Positions 21,409-31,610 of a DNA stretch of 64,000 bases are shown here, piece by piece. The DNA comes from Emiliania huxleyi CCMP1516 (lineage: Eukaryota > Haptophyta > Isochrysidales > Noelaerhabdaceae). The stretch is from positions 253,794 through 317,793 of the forward strand of contig NW_005197877.1 of NCBI RefSeq assembly GCF_000372725.1, in the 5' to 3' direction. Position 1 is the first letter of the stretch. Each line of letters opens with the position of its first letter. The notes under the pieces were generated by a model. That model saw only the letters and a list, made by a program, of their open reading frames with translations. It was not told where the DNA came from and made no database searches. The position numbers and the translations under genes are program-made.

Positions 21409-21497
21409 CAGTGTATGTAGCTCTTACGTACATTCCCGTAGGAGACTCTGCTGACAGGGTTTGCGATGAGGAGCGACCCGAAGGGTTTCTCGGAGGT
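21409..21497. repeat. Dispersed ~90-bp repeat, copy A
   Basis: From AGTGTATGTAGCTCTTACGT through ACAGGGTTTGCGATGAGGAG to AGGGTTTCTCGGAG it is nearly identical to 61718-61808. Confidence 0.8.
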
Positions 21498-21656
21498 ATT
21501 TTAGGTTGTAGATAGAGCGCCTCTACATCGCTCAAATTGCACCCGCCTCGTCACGCGGCGGATGTAGAGCTCTACAGCTCTCAGCGCTCCAGAGCGCTCT
21601 ACATCTCTACAGCTCTACAGCGCTCTACACTCTCTCTACATCCTCTACACCCTCCC

Positions 21657-21730
21657 TCAGCCGCCAGCCGCCAGCCGCCAGCCGCCAGCCGCCAGCCGCC
21701 AGCCGCCAGCCGCCAGCCGCCAGCCGCCGC
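21657..21730. repeat. 7-bp minisatellite (CAGCCGC)n
   Basis: About ten tandem copies of a 7-mer, almost perfect. It lies in intergenic DNA, not in an exon. Confidence 0.9.
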
Positions 21731-22211
21731 GGCGCGCGCGCACGCTGTTTTGCCCCTCGACACGGGCCTCGCCACACGATCGTCCGCCCTCCGCTCCCCG
21801 CCGCCGCTCCCGGTGGCGGCAGCGCCCGGAGGCGGAGCTCGTGCATACACCGTTTTTCTGGCGGCCAGTGTGCTGCGCAAATAGAATTCTTTTTGGGCAG
21901 GTCAAGGTGTACGCCTTTGCGGACAGAAGGTCCGCCCGCAGAGGAAGAAGCGCAACGAAAAATTCTCTTTGCTTCACAAAGGCGTCAAGGCGTGCGCAGA
22001 GGTAAGCCCGCCCACTCCTGACGCTACGCGCGCTCCACCGAGACGCAGGCTGCCGCGCGCGCGCTGGCGCGTCGGCCGCGCGGACGCCGCCAGCGCGCCT
22101 CGCCCGCGCCGCCCCCCCGCACGCCCACCCCTCCCGAGCCCCTCCCCACTTCCCCCGCCCCCCCCCCCGCGCTGACAGTCCACGCGCCCACCACAGAACA
22201 CCCGGATCGCG

Positions 22212-22942
22212 ATGGAGGCGTCCAACGACAACGTGAGCGCTGCCCCCACGCTCTGCGCCGAGGGCTGCGGCTTCTTCGGCAACCCGCAGACCATGGGGAT
22301 GTGCTCGAAGTGCTACAAATACAAGGTCGCCAAGGAGGCAAAGGCGGCGCCCGCGGCAGCTGCAGCTGCGCCTCCGGCCGAGTCCGCGACGCCGATGGCC
22401 GTGTGTCCCGCGCCGAGCGTGGCGGTGCCGTCGGCTGCTGCAGCCACCCTCACGCCTCCGCCGGCCGCCCCGCCGGCCGCCGCCGCCAGCTCTGCCGCCG
22501 CCCCCGGCGGAGCGGCGGCTGCCGCAGCCTCAGCGCCACCTGAGGCTGCCGCAGCCTCAGCGCCACCTGAGGCTGCCGCTGCTGCGGTCTGCCTGCCGGC
22601 CGACGCGCCCGCCGACGAGGGCGAGCCGTCCAAGCCGGTGCAGACCAACACCTCGCGTTGCTGGACCTGCAACAAGAAGATAGGCTTGCTCGGCTTCCAG
22701 TGCAAATGCGAGTACTTCTTCTGCGCGGGCCACCGCGCGTCGGACAAGCACGAGTGCGCGTTCGACTACAAGGCGATGGGGAAGCAGCAACTGACCCAGG
22801 CGCGCTCCTCTACCACCTCAGCCCCCCCCCCCCCCCCTGCCACCCCCCTTCACCCACGCGGACCGCGCGCCTACCAGACCGACCTCCCTCTTTAATGCAG
22901 GCCAACCCGACCATCACGCCGGAGAAGCTGCAGGGCTTCTGA
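22212..22942 (+). CDS. A20/AN1 zinc-finger (SAP-type) protein, GC-AG intron
   Basis: Exon 1 is 22212-22799 and exon 2 is 22901-22942, joined in phase 0 to give 209 residues. The N-terminal A20 finger reads LCAEGCGFFGNPQTMGMC then SKCYK, giving the C-x3-C-x11-C-x2-C spacing. A long Ala/Pro linker with a short internal duplication (ASAPPEAA) follows. The AN1 finger reads CWTCNKKIGLLGFQCKC, YFFCAGHRASDKHEC. The tail TITPEKLQGF encoded by exon 2 matches the usual family ending, which supports the GC donor at 22800 and the AATGCAG acceptor. Members of this family bind ubiquitin and act in stress responses in plants and animals. Confident in domain and gene structure. Confidence 0.92.
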
Positions 22943-23760
22943 GCGCCCAGCCGTGCCGACGTAGTGCGCGTCGAACGGCCGCGTGGTTTTAGTGTGAGGG
23001 AGTGGGTTGCTGTGAGCGACGCGGCGCTGCTGTGGCAGGCCCAGTGCGGGCCTTATGGACGGGCAAGGGCTGGGGGCGTAATCCCTGGCCTCCCTCCGCC
23101 GCTGCCTGGCTAGCCCGTCGCGCGTGTACCATCCCATCGTCTGTGGGGCGTGCGCCGCCGGGGGCTCCTGGAGCTCCCCCGCCGATCCCCCGTCCTGCTC
23201 CCTCGCCCGACACCGAGCCTTGTTCCCATCCTCAGCTCTCCGCGCCCAGCGTGCACCGCCATGTACCGATCAAGGGCAGGGTTTTGCAATGGTTGAATGT
23301 AACACGTGCGTTAAAACGCGCGAACGGTGTTTTGGCTTCGCTCTCGTCGTTGTCTCTGTCCACACCAAAATCGCAAAAAAATCCAACACACACGAGACAC
23401 GTCCCGCTCGTCACACGAGACGTGGACGTGCAACGAAACCACGAAGAAGCTTAAAGCAAGATGTGCAAGAACACCCCATCAGCATCACACACTCACACAC
23501 CGTTGGTTTAGGAATGCCTTTTTAGGTGCAGCTCATGTCATGTGCATTGGACAAAATAATATACTCTGGCGGTGTCCGGTGTCGTTGGTGGAGAGACCAG
23601 CAAGTAAGAGCGAGCAGCAGCGACCTCAACGAGAGGGACTCCATCGAGGGCTACTCTTTACGCCTATGCGCTATGGGCTGCCGAGCAACTTCCAGCAAAA
23701 CGGGTCCACCACCCGTGGCCTGCACGCGCTATGGGGCAGCGCGCGACGAGAGGAGCGGCG
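22943..23760. other. Intergenic DNA
   Basis: Lies between the tail ends of the convergent A20/AN1 and SET genes. Open frames are short and show no recognisable domain. CACACACTCACACACC-type short tracts are present. Nothing else seen. Confidence 0.4.
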
Positions 23761-26700
23761 TTAGGCGACACGCTTGCGCTTCGCAAATACCGTGGCGATG
23801 CTCGGCGGCGCGGGCGGCAGCCGCTGCTTTGGCGGCGTCCCGAGCGGCTCTGCCGCAGCCTCGTCGTCAATCCCGAGCGCCTGCTTGCGCCTGCGGGTGC
23901 GGGAAGGGGCAGGAGACGTCTTGATGCAAAGGGTACTCAAAGGGTGCTCCTCGCGTCTCTGCGCCCCGTGGGCCAGGCCAGGAGCCCCGGAGCCCGCACA
24001 CGCCAAGGACACGCCACGTGTGCGCTTGTGTATGTGCGTGCTGCGCGCGTTGTTTGCGCGCGTGTGCTCTCGTGCGTGCGTGTGCGTGTGCGTGTGCGCG
24101 TGTGCGTGCGTGCGCGTGTGCGTGTGCGTGCGTGCGCGCGTGCGTGCGTGCGTGCGCGTGTGCGTGCGTGTGCGTGTGCGTGTGCGTGTGCGTGTGCGTG
24201 TGCGTGTGCGTGTGCGTGTGCGTGCGTGCGCGTGTGCGTGCGTGCGCGTGTGCGTGCGTGCGCGCGCCTCCGCACGAGCGCGGGGTCGTCCGGGCAGACG
24301 AGGATGGCGCCACCGCACGACGCGTCCTTGCGGAAGAGCGGCCGGCGACGCGGCTGCATGTCCGGGTTGTGCCTAGGAAGTGTCTAGGAAGTGTCTAGGA
24401 AGTGTCTCGGAAGTGTCTAGGAAGAGCATGTCCGGGTTGTGCCAGCCCGGCAGCTGCGGCCAGCGCGCGCGCGCACAATCGCGCGGGCACATCTCGTCCG
24501 ACGGCACCTGCATGAGAGCGGGGCGCCCGAAGTGCGGTGCGGCGGGAGAGTGGTAAGGGCAGCGCCTCGTGGCATGCCGGCGCGGCCGTTTGGGATGCAC
24601 ACGCGTCGCCCCCTCGCCCCCTCTCGCCTCCCTCTGAGCCCCCTCCCGCCCCCTCTCGGCTCAAAGCTCCTCTCGCTCGCACCTTGTAGAGCGCCGGCGT
24701 GGCGCGGTGTTTTGAGGAGGCGTAGTCTCGCGAATACGAGACGCCTACAGCCCGCGCACCACCTCGGGTGAGTACCGTGGGGTAGGGGAGGTTGGGTTCG
24801 GGTACCGTGGGGGTAGGGGAGGGTAAAGCTCGGCGTGGATGAGACGCGGTCGCGTGCGACGCTGCAGCCAGAGGCCGACCGGCTCCGCCTCGCCTCGATC
24901 TCTCGGCGTCATCTCGGCTCCACCTCGGCGCAATCTCGGTGCAATCTCGGCGCAAGCTCGGCGCAATCTCGGCGCAATCTCGGCGACGCGGCCGCCGTAG
25001 TCGACGCTGATCTCGCTGCCCTCGCGATAAGCCTTGCGCGTGGTGCAATAGAGGACCATCCGCTCGCTCAGCGAGTGGGGGACGCCTCTCGGCGGCGGCG
25101 CGGCGCCCTGCGGCGGCAGCGTGTGCGCCACCCACGCCTACCGCCTCGGCCGACCTCGGCTGAGACCCCGGCTGCACCTCGGCCGATCTCGGCCGATCTC
25201 GGGCGAGCGTGATGCGCCGCGCGCGCGCGCGCGCCTCTCGCGCGCCGTCAGGCTGGCGCAGCCCTCGCGCGGCGAGCAGCGGGTCTGCGTCGTCGAGCAG
25301 CCGCGCGTACGCCTGGGCCATGCGGCGAGTGACTTCTCGCCGAAGGGCGGCCGAAGTGTGGCCGAGGGATAGCCGAGGTGCGGCCGAGGGGCGGCCGAGG
25401 GGCGGCCGAGGGGCGGCCGAGGTGCGGCCGAGGTGCGGCCGAGGGGCGGCCGAGGGATAGCCGAGGTGCGGCCGAGGTGCGGCCGAGGGGCGGCCGAGGT
25501 GCGGCCGAGGGGCGGCCGAGGTGCGGCCGAGGTGCGGCCGAGGGGCGGCCGAGGTGCGGCCGAGGGGCGGCCGAGGGGCGGCCGAGGGGCGGCCGAGGTG
25601 CGGCCGAGGTGCGGCCGAGATCATTCCGCGCGCCTGGATCATGCGCGTCGTCGGCGCCTCGCCGGCGGGCGGCTCGTTGATCATGCCTGCAGGAAGGCGC
25701 AGGGAAGGCTCCTCAAGAGGGAAAGCTCGATGGGGAGAGATGGGGAGATATGGGGAGAGATGGGGGGAGATGGGGCGAGTGGGGAGAGATGGGGAGAGAT
25801 GGGGAGAGATGGGGAGAGATGGGGAGTGAAAGACAACACTTGCTGCTTCTTGAGAGAGAAGGCCGGGAGGAGAGGGGGCAGAATGGGGAGATGGGGGGAG
25901 ATGGGGGGAGAGCTCGAGGAACGCCCCCCCCTGGCCGGGTGAGCCCTCGAGCGCACCGACAAGCGAGACGGGCTCGGCAAAGGCGGGGTGCGCGTTGATG
26001 AGGACGTACCCCTCCTCCTTGCGCCACACGTGCGCCACGTGCGTCGCCAAGTTGCGGTCGGCGTGCTGGTGCTGCCTATCGCCGAGACCCAGCCAACAGT
26101 CTCCGCCAACAGTCTCCGCCGGCAGATGCGGGTCGGCTGTGGCGGCGGCATGTGCAGCAGCAGCAGCTGCCAGAGGTGCCCCCGCCCCTCGCCGCCCAGC
26201 CCGAGCACACCCTGCACCTCCTCGCTCAGCAGGTAGCAAACCTGCGGCGCCACGGGCTCCGGTGGCGAGTCGGGGACACGTCCCTCGGACACGTCCCTGG
26301 GACACGTCCCTGGGACACGTCCCTGGGACACGTCCCTGGGACACGTCCCTGGGACACGTCCTTCGGAGCAGGCAGCAGACCCCACGCAGCCGGCCGGCGA
26401 GGTCTCTCTCTTCTCGGCGACATCTCGGCGACATCTCGGCGACCTCTCGGCGACATCTCGGCGACATCTCGGCGACCTCTCGGCGACATCTCGGCGACAT
26501 CTCGGCGACATCTCGGCGACCTCTCGGCGACCTCTCGGCGACATCTCGGCGACATCTCGGCGACATCTCGGCCGACCTCCCCGCGGCCCGCCGACAGCGA
26601 CTGCACCTTCCCCTTAAAGGCGTTGGCGGCACAGGTGTGTGCCACCTGCAGGGGAGCGGCTCGGGGCCACCTCGGCCAGATCTCAGCCAGATCTCGGCCA

Positions 26701-27552
26701 GATCTCGGCCAGATCTCGGGTGGATCTCGGCCAGATCTCAGCCAGATCTCAGCCAGATCTCGCACAGATCACGGACAGATCTCGGGTGGATCTCGGCCAG
26801 ATCTCGGACAGATCTCGGACAGATCTCGGGTGGATCTCGGCCAGATCTCGGGTAGCTCCCGGCTCATCTGCCTACGGGGTCTTCTATCTCGCGCGGAGCG
26901 TGCGCCCACCTGCAGCAGCTCTGTGCCGGGGGCGAGGGGCGGCGGCGGCGCGCCCCTCCGCCGCCCACCAAAGGCGGCGGGGGGCACTGCGCACAGGCCG
27001 TCCGCCACGAGCTGCCCCCCTCCCGCCGCCGCCACCTCGCCCGCCTGCGAAACGGTACGCCGTCGACGCGTCAGCGGGTGCGCCAGTCGAGGCGGGGATC
27101 GGTGGGCGGGCCGTGGGGCGGGCGAGGTGGCGGCGAGGCGGCGGGCGCGTGCGTGCAGAGTCGCGGCGTGCGCGCTCCAGGGGGGCGTCTGAGCCGGTCC
27201 GCCCGAGCGAAGCTATGAGAGCCGGTGCGCGGTGTTGTCTGCGGGCGAAGCGTGCGCTCACCGTCAGCGGGACAAAGTTTCCCTGGAGCACGCGGAGGAG
27301 GAGCTTGAGGAGGTGCGCATCCTGCACCACCGTCTCGAGCCCCAAATACGGCATCAGCACCGGCGTCTCGAGCGCACCCCAGTCGAGCCGCGCCGTGCTC
27401 CGCGGGAAGACGCCAAAGCCGGCGCCCGCGAACTGCGACGGGCCGACGGAGAGCTCCTCCCACTCGCCGTCGGCGGAGGGGAGGAGGAGCGCGTGAACAG
27501 TGCCGTTGGGTGCCACCGCCGCGTCGCGCTGTAGAACTACGTAAACCAGCAT
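23761..27552 (-). CDS. SET-domain (lysine methyltransferase-like) protein, many introns
   Basis: Reads from ATG 27552. Exon 1 encodes MLVYVVLQRDAAVAPNG and VGPSQFAGAGFGVFPRST, MPYLGLETVV, the start of a SET domain (a GAGxGVFA-like motif). Further exons include YLLSEEVQGVLGLGGEG, HVAHVWRKEEGYVLINAHPA, GMINEPPAGEAP, and a C-terminal SET core MVLYCTTRKAYREGSEISVD, YGG, then YSRDYASSKHRATPALYK. The last exons read GWHNPDM, QPRRRPLFRKDASCGG and end with the basic tail VFAKRKRVA, a likely nuclear localisation signal. Introns at about 26860-26675, 26575-26410, 26370-26270, 25930-25725, 25620-25340, 24990-24890, 24426-24373 and 24270-24030 are each filled by a different tandem repeat. SET proteins transfer methyl groups from SAM to lysine; the target is unknown. 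Exon borders are approximate. Confidence 0.6.
24030..24272. repeat. (GTGCGT)n microsatellite in SET-gene intron
   Basis: About 240 bp of mixed GTGCGT/GTGCGTGC units, intronic on the minus strand by position between the last two SET-gene exons. Confidence 0.85.
24373..24427 (-). repeat. GC-AG intron with duplicated exon edge and TTCCTAGACAC array
   Basis: GCACAACCCGGACATG occurs after the CTG exon end (giving a GC donor) and again directly after the CCTAG acceptor. Between them are four units of about 11 bp, CACTTCCTAGA. Splicing gives GWHNPDMQPRRR. Confidence 0.8.
25340..25622. repeat. 11-bp intronic minisatellite GGCCGAGGTGC/GGCCGAGGGGC
   Basis: About 25 tandem copies of an 11-bp unit alternating two main variants, plus two GATA-containing variants. 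It lies between SET-gene exons. Confidence 0.9.
25725..25930. repeat. 10-bp intronic minisatellite GGGGAGAGAT
   Basis: Tandem GGGGAGAGAT units in two blocks separated by a short unique stretch, inside the SET gene. Confidence 0.85.
26268..26372. repeat. 13-bp intronic minisatellite CCTGGGACACGTC
   Basis: About seven tandem copies between SET-gene exons. Confidence 0.9.
26410..26576. repeat. 11-bp intronic minisatellite CTCGGCGACAT
   Basis: About fifteen copies with CAT/CCT variants. The same unit fills an intron of the ABC-class ATPase gene at 57765-57937. Confidence 0.9.
26675..26858. repeat. 11-bp intronic minisatellite ATCTCGGCCAG
   Basis: About sixteen copies with GGGTGG and GGACAG variants, between the first exons of the SET gene. 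Confidence 0.9.
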
Positions 27553-28300
27553 CGATAATCCTCAGACGCTCTTTCGCGGGAATAAGGCTCTCTCGCGCGC
27601 AAAAATAAAAGAAAAACGTTTCGTTCTTTTTTAGGCCCCTTCCCTGCAAACGCGCACCCCCCCAGGCTCAGGGCTTTCTTGCTCTAGCCCGCCCCGAGCA
27701 TCCGGCCCGCTGGGTGCGCTGCGCATGCGCAGCATCATACACACACAAGAGAGCTCTCTCTCTCATTCTCTCTCACACACAAGCTCCCCCGGCGGCCCTC
27801 GGTGGAGATTGGTTGGTTGCCGACTGCACTCACTCCAAGTGCTCCAATTAAGTGCTCCGACGCGAGCTCAGATTCAGGGAAACTCGAGAAACTTGCCTAA
27901 ATGGATCACCAAATAACACCCTCTTCCTGGGAATTTCCGGAAACGCAAAGTGCTGGGGCTAGTTTTCTGGATTGCCGGAAACTCCCTGGTGCATGTGACA
28001 GTGCAGGCACAGGCCAAAGAGTAGAGACACACACACGTGCACACAGACCCGCAGGAGGTCCTACATGTACACCACCGTCACAGCCCCTGTCCGAGCTAAG
28101 GCTCGACAGAGTTGGGTTTGAAATCCACAGACCTTTCAGGCGAGCGCTAGTTTACGGACGTGTGTGCGAGCCTTTCTCAGCTGTACAGGCTTCACAGCGG
28201 GGACAAAGCGGCGGGCACGCACAAGTTTTGCCGCTCGCCCCCGGGTGTGCGGGTGTGCGGGCGTCCGCGCGGACTACCTGCCCGCCCCTGCCCAGCTCTC
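27553..28300. other. Intergenic, presumed divergent promoter region
   Basis: Lies between the start of the SET gene (minus) and the start of the secreted/sulfotransferase-like locus (plus), so both promoters probably sit here. Short CT and CA tracts at 27740-27785 and 28025-28045. No promoter motif could be called. Confidence 0.4.
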
Positions 28301-29781
28301 ATGATACTCGTGTCCGTCCCTGCGGCGCTGCCACGCGTGCCGTGCCCATCGCGCTGGCCGTGTGACCCGAGTGCCGGGGCCTCCTGTGGCGGCTCTCGCT
28401 TCCCCGCCTTCAACGGCACTCGCGTGATTGGGGTGGGGCTCTCGCACACGGGCACAACGACGCTGCATGCGGCCCTGGTGCGCCCGACCCTCAGTCCTCC
28501 CTGCACGGCACTTGCCACCACACATCACCATGACCGCGACGCGCCACACAGCCTGCCTCCCTCGACGCAGAGTTGTTGCCGCAGGTGCGAATCGGATGCT
28601 GCTACGCGACGCACAACGTCGATGAGGTGCCGCGAGGCCTGCGCTGGATCTGGGACCTCGGCGGACGCACGCGGTGTGCCGAGGGCTGAGAGACTGAGAT
28701 GAATGCTGCGGAACGCTGTCCGTCTCTCGACGCCCTTTTTTACCTGCACGACTGTCCCCGCGCAACTATGACATGCCTCACGCCCCTGATAGCGGTCTGT
28801 GCTTTCAACACTGGCACGACACGGGCACCGCGGACACCGTCGCCGACGATAGGTCCGGCATTGGCGTGCAGTGGGACAAGCTCAGTAAGTATCTCTCGAC
28901 GTTTGACCTTTTCATGGCGGCGGAATTCATGTTCGACAGCAACTTCATTGGGCTATGGGAAAGAACGCGAGACCTCGACAGGAACGAGACAGGCGGGTCA
29001 TGCACCTTCGACTGTAACAACTTCACAAGAAACCAATTTCTCAACGAGCGCGAGAACTTGCATAATTATTGGATCAAGTCGCTTGAGGCTCGGGCTGTGA
29101 TCAACCGGTGCAAGTACTCCGACAGGACGTGGGCCCTGGATCAGTTCTGCACTGGCCGGGGCGCAGGCCAGTGCAACTACGGCGGGATGTCCGGGGTCGT
29201 GTGCGGACGCGAGTGCGGTTCGTACACGCGTGGTGCGGACCCGTACCGCAATGAGGGTACTTACTGGTCCGCGAACGATTGCACGAACATGTTCGATGAA
29301 ATGGCAAAGAACAACAAAAACTTCGGGACGGTCTGTGGTCCCACGTGGGCTGAGACTCACGATGATTGCATGGCACCGCTCAAAAGCGACACCGCCACGT
29401 GCACCGGCAGAGGCTGCTGCGACTCTGTTGCCGCCGGAGATAGATGCGGGGGGTTCGCGAAGTATCGCTTGTGCACGTCTCCCGTGATGTGCGCCACCGA
29501 CGAGCCTGGCAGCACGTACGTGAATTGCGGCCCGAAAGGATTTCCTATAACGCAGCCAAGGGCCACGTGGCGTTTTTGCCTGAGGAACAGCGGTGCGGCG
29601 GCAGCGTGTATAAGTACTGCAGCAGCAGCGGCTGGTGCCAAAAGGAGAAGGACTCAGCGCAGCTGCAGGGTCGCTCACAGCAGTGGGCAAAAAGGTTCGA
29701 CGCCCCGGAGGACTGGAACAACATGACACGCGGCATGACGTGCCGAACCGTTTTGTCGAGCAAGGCAGCTTGGGGGCTCTG
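28301..29781 (+). CDS. Sulfotransferase-like 5' exon and Cys-rich secreted-type region
   Basis: Exon 1 starts at ATG 28301 with a hydrophobic leader (MILVSVPAALP) and encodes FNGTRVIGVGLSHTGTTTLH then AALV, ending at a GT donor near 28480. GLSHTGTTTLHAAL is the PAPS-binding P-loop pattern of sulfotransferases. A second exon near 28583-28670 reads VRIGCCYATHNVDEVPRGL. From about 28770 a long frame encodes DMPHAPDSGLCFQHWHDTG, FMAAEFMFDSNFIGLWERTR and a Cys-rich stretch (CTGRGAGQCNYGGMSGVVC) with at least 20 Cys, suggesting a lumenal or secreted protein. Near 29550 the good coding frame shifts to GHVAFLPEEQRCGGSVYKYC, so a small intron, an assembly error or a frameshift lies there. The downstream sulfotransferase landmarks are not clear, so two genes are possible. 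Confidence 0.4.
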
Positions 29782-30485
29782 ATCATGCATGCATGCTCTG
29801 TTCTCGCTTACTGACTCAGGATCATGACTATCGACACGGCTTAGGCCGTCGCGTGGTCACGTTGCTGCCCGCACCATGCTGCTGCCACGAGCGACATCTC
29901 GCGCTCCGCTCGTGCGCAGCTCTCCATGCCACATGCTCCACTCATCCCTTCACGCTGCTCGCTGCGGAGGCCCGGTACGGCCAGATCACTCTCAGCCGCA
30001 CGCAAGTCGCGACGAGCGTACGCGCGACGCCGTGAATAGGGTCCACACACACGCCCCTCGCTCGTACACACTCTCGTTCGGTCGGGCCAAGGACTTATAT
30101 ATTACAGCCGATGCCATCGTTACAAAGCGCTGCCCCTCTGCCTCTCCGGCCTCCGCGCCAATGGCAATGCGAGCGAAGCGAGCCGCCGCCGCCATCGCGC
30201 TCGCGGCTCTGGGCTGCGCCTGCGGCTTGCACCGTCCGAATGCGTTTATGGAACTTGACTGCAGTTGGGATGGGCGACGGTGGCATAGGCCATAGCGTAG
30301 TGGGAACACTCGTTTAAATCATTCTCTTTTCAGAGAGAGTTGTTATTGTAAAATTCATTTTTTGCTCACCTAGGTACTCGCCGAAGCCCTGGCGAGTAGA
30401 GGCCCCGCCCACCCAGGGTACCCCTCCGACGATCATTGCCCTCCAAGAGACCTCGAGAGCGCCGAGCGTGTGCCCGGGCACCGAC
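29782..30485. other. Intergenic DNA with a possible signal-peptide exon at 30163-30294
   Basis: The ATG at 30163 opens MRAKRAAAAIALAALGCACG (preceded by MA), a textbook signal or transit leader that could be the first exon of the methyltransferase downstream. No splice link could be proven. Confidence 0.3.
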
Positions 30486-31610
30486 ATGGATGACAACGCA
30501 TTGGAGGCGGCCGCCACCCGTTCCTTCCGCGCCAAGCACGAGGCGGTCTACGCGAGCGAGCGTGAGTGCGCGCGCTACGACACCGAGCTGTGCCGCTGCC
30601 AGGACCACGCTGGCAACCTCCGCCGCGAGCTGCACACGCTCGCGCCGCGGCTCGGCGGCGGCGGCTCGGCGGCCGACATCGGCGCCGGGACGGGCAAGCT
30701 GACGCGGCTGCTCGCACCCACGTGCGGCCGCGTGCACGCCTTCGATCGCTCCGCCGGCGCGCTCGCCGTGGCTCGCGCCGCCTCAGCTGCCGCCGCGCAC
30801 ATCAGCTTTGACGAGGCGGACGCTCGCTGCTTGCCGCTGCCAGACGGGTCGGTGGACGTGGCGCTGGCCGGCTGGGCGCTGAGCTACCTGAAGAGCGAGC
30901 ACGAGGTCTGGCACGCCGACGGCTCCTACGGCGGCGCGTGGCGCGAGGAGGCCTCGCCCCGCCGAGATGGTCCGAGACCACGCGAGACGACCGCGAGGGT
31001 CACCCGCGAGGTCACCCGAGCGCAGTAGGTCGACGCGGCGCTGCGTGAAATGGACCGCGTCCTTGTGGAGGGGGGGGTGGCCATCCTCCTCGAGACGATG
31101 GGCACCGCGACCGAGACGCCGCAGCGAGACGGCACTCTCGCCTCTGCCTCACCGTGTGGATGGCTGCTCGCTTTCAAGGGGGGCCCGAGGCGTGATGCGC
31201 CCGTCCGCCCCTAGGCTCGCACCTGTACGCCCACTATACCGCGCGCGGTTTCTCGCAGCGGGTCGAGCGCACGTGCGACCGCCGCTTGCACAGAGCCGCG
31301 AACGGCGTCTCTTCACACCCGGTGCTGCGCACAGGTCGTGCGCACCGACTACCGTTTCGAGAGCCGCCGCGCCGCGCTCGCAACCCTCGGCTTCTTCTTC
31401 GGCAAAGGCGTGGCGCGCCGCGCAGAGGCGTCGCCTTTCGCCGAGAGACGAGCCGAGAGATGGCTCAGCGCGGTGCGGCGAGTTAATCTGCGCGTGACGC
31501 GACTACTACAGGCGCTGCTCGCAGACGTCGCCGACGACGGCGAGGCTTGCTTCGTGCCCGAGTGTACCGGCGTGTGGTGGCGGGTGAAACACTGTGAAAC
31601 AACGCAATAA
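30486..31610 (+). CDS. SAM-dependent class I methyltransferase
   Basis: Exon 1 starts at ATG 30486 (MDDNALEAAATRSFRAKHEA) and contains the SAM-binding motif I AADIGAGTGKLTRLLAP, the acidic motif II after strand 2 (VHAFDRSAGAL), and motif IV-like DGSVDVALAGWALSYL. It ends at WREE with a GC donor near 30951. Exon 2 begins after CAGTAG near 31028: VDAALREMDRVLVEGGVAIL, LETMGTATE. Exon 3 reads SHLYAHYTARGFSQR, and the last exon (about 31338-31610) VRTDYRFESRRAALATLGFF, FGKG, then VPECTGVWWR. The order matches class I methyltransferases that end with a TDYRF...FFFG...PECTG block. Substrate unknown. Confidence 0.72.

Larger units (their letters stand above)
19918..22211. other. Long intergenic region with simple repeats
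   Basis: No gene supported. It holds a CTCTACA/CTCTCAG-rich tract (21380-21655), a perfect GCCGCCA-type 7-bp minisatellite (21657-21730), and one copy (21409-21497) of a repeat also found at 61718-61808. 20080-20560 has open frames in both directions but no recognisable domain. Confidence 0.45.

Noticed and set aside
24395-26632. 745-codon minus-strand frame
   Set aside because: It is open because the intronic satellites have no stops; only pieces of it in other frames correspond to SET exons.
21657-26860. CRISPR-like arrays
   Set aside because: Arrays have no spacers; they are continuous satellites in introns or intergenic DNA of a eukaryote.
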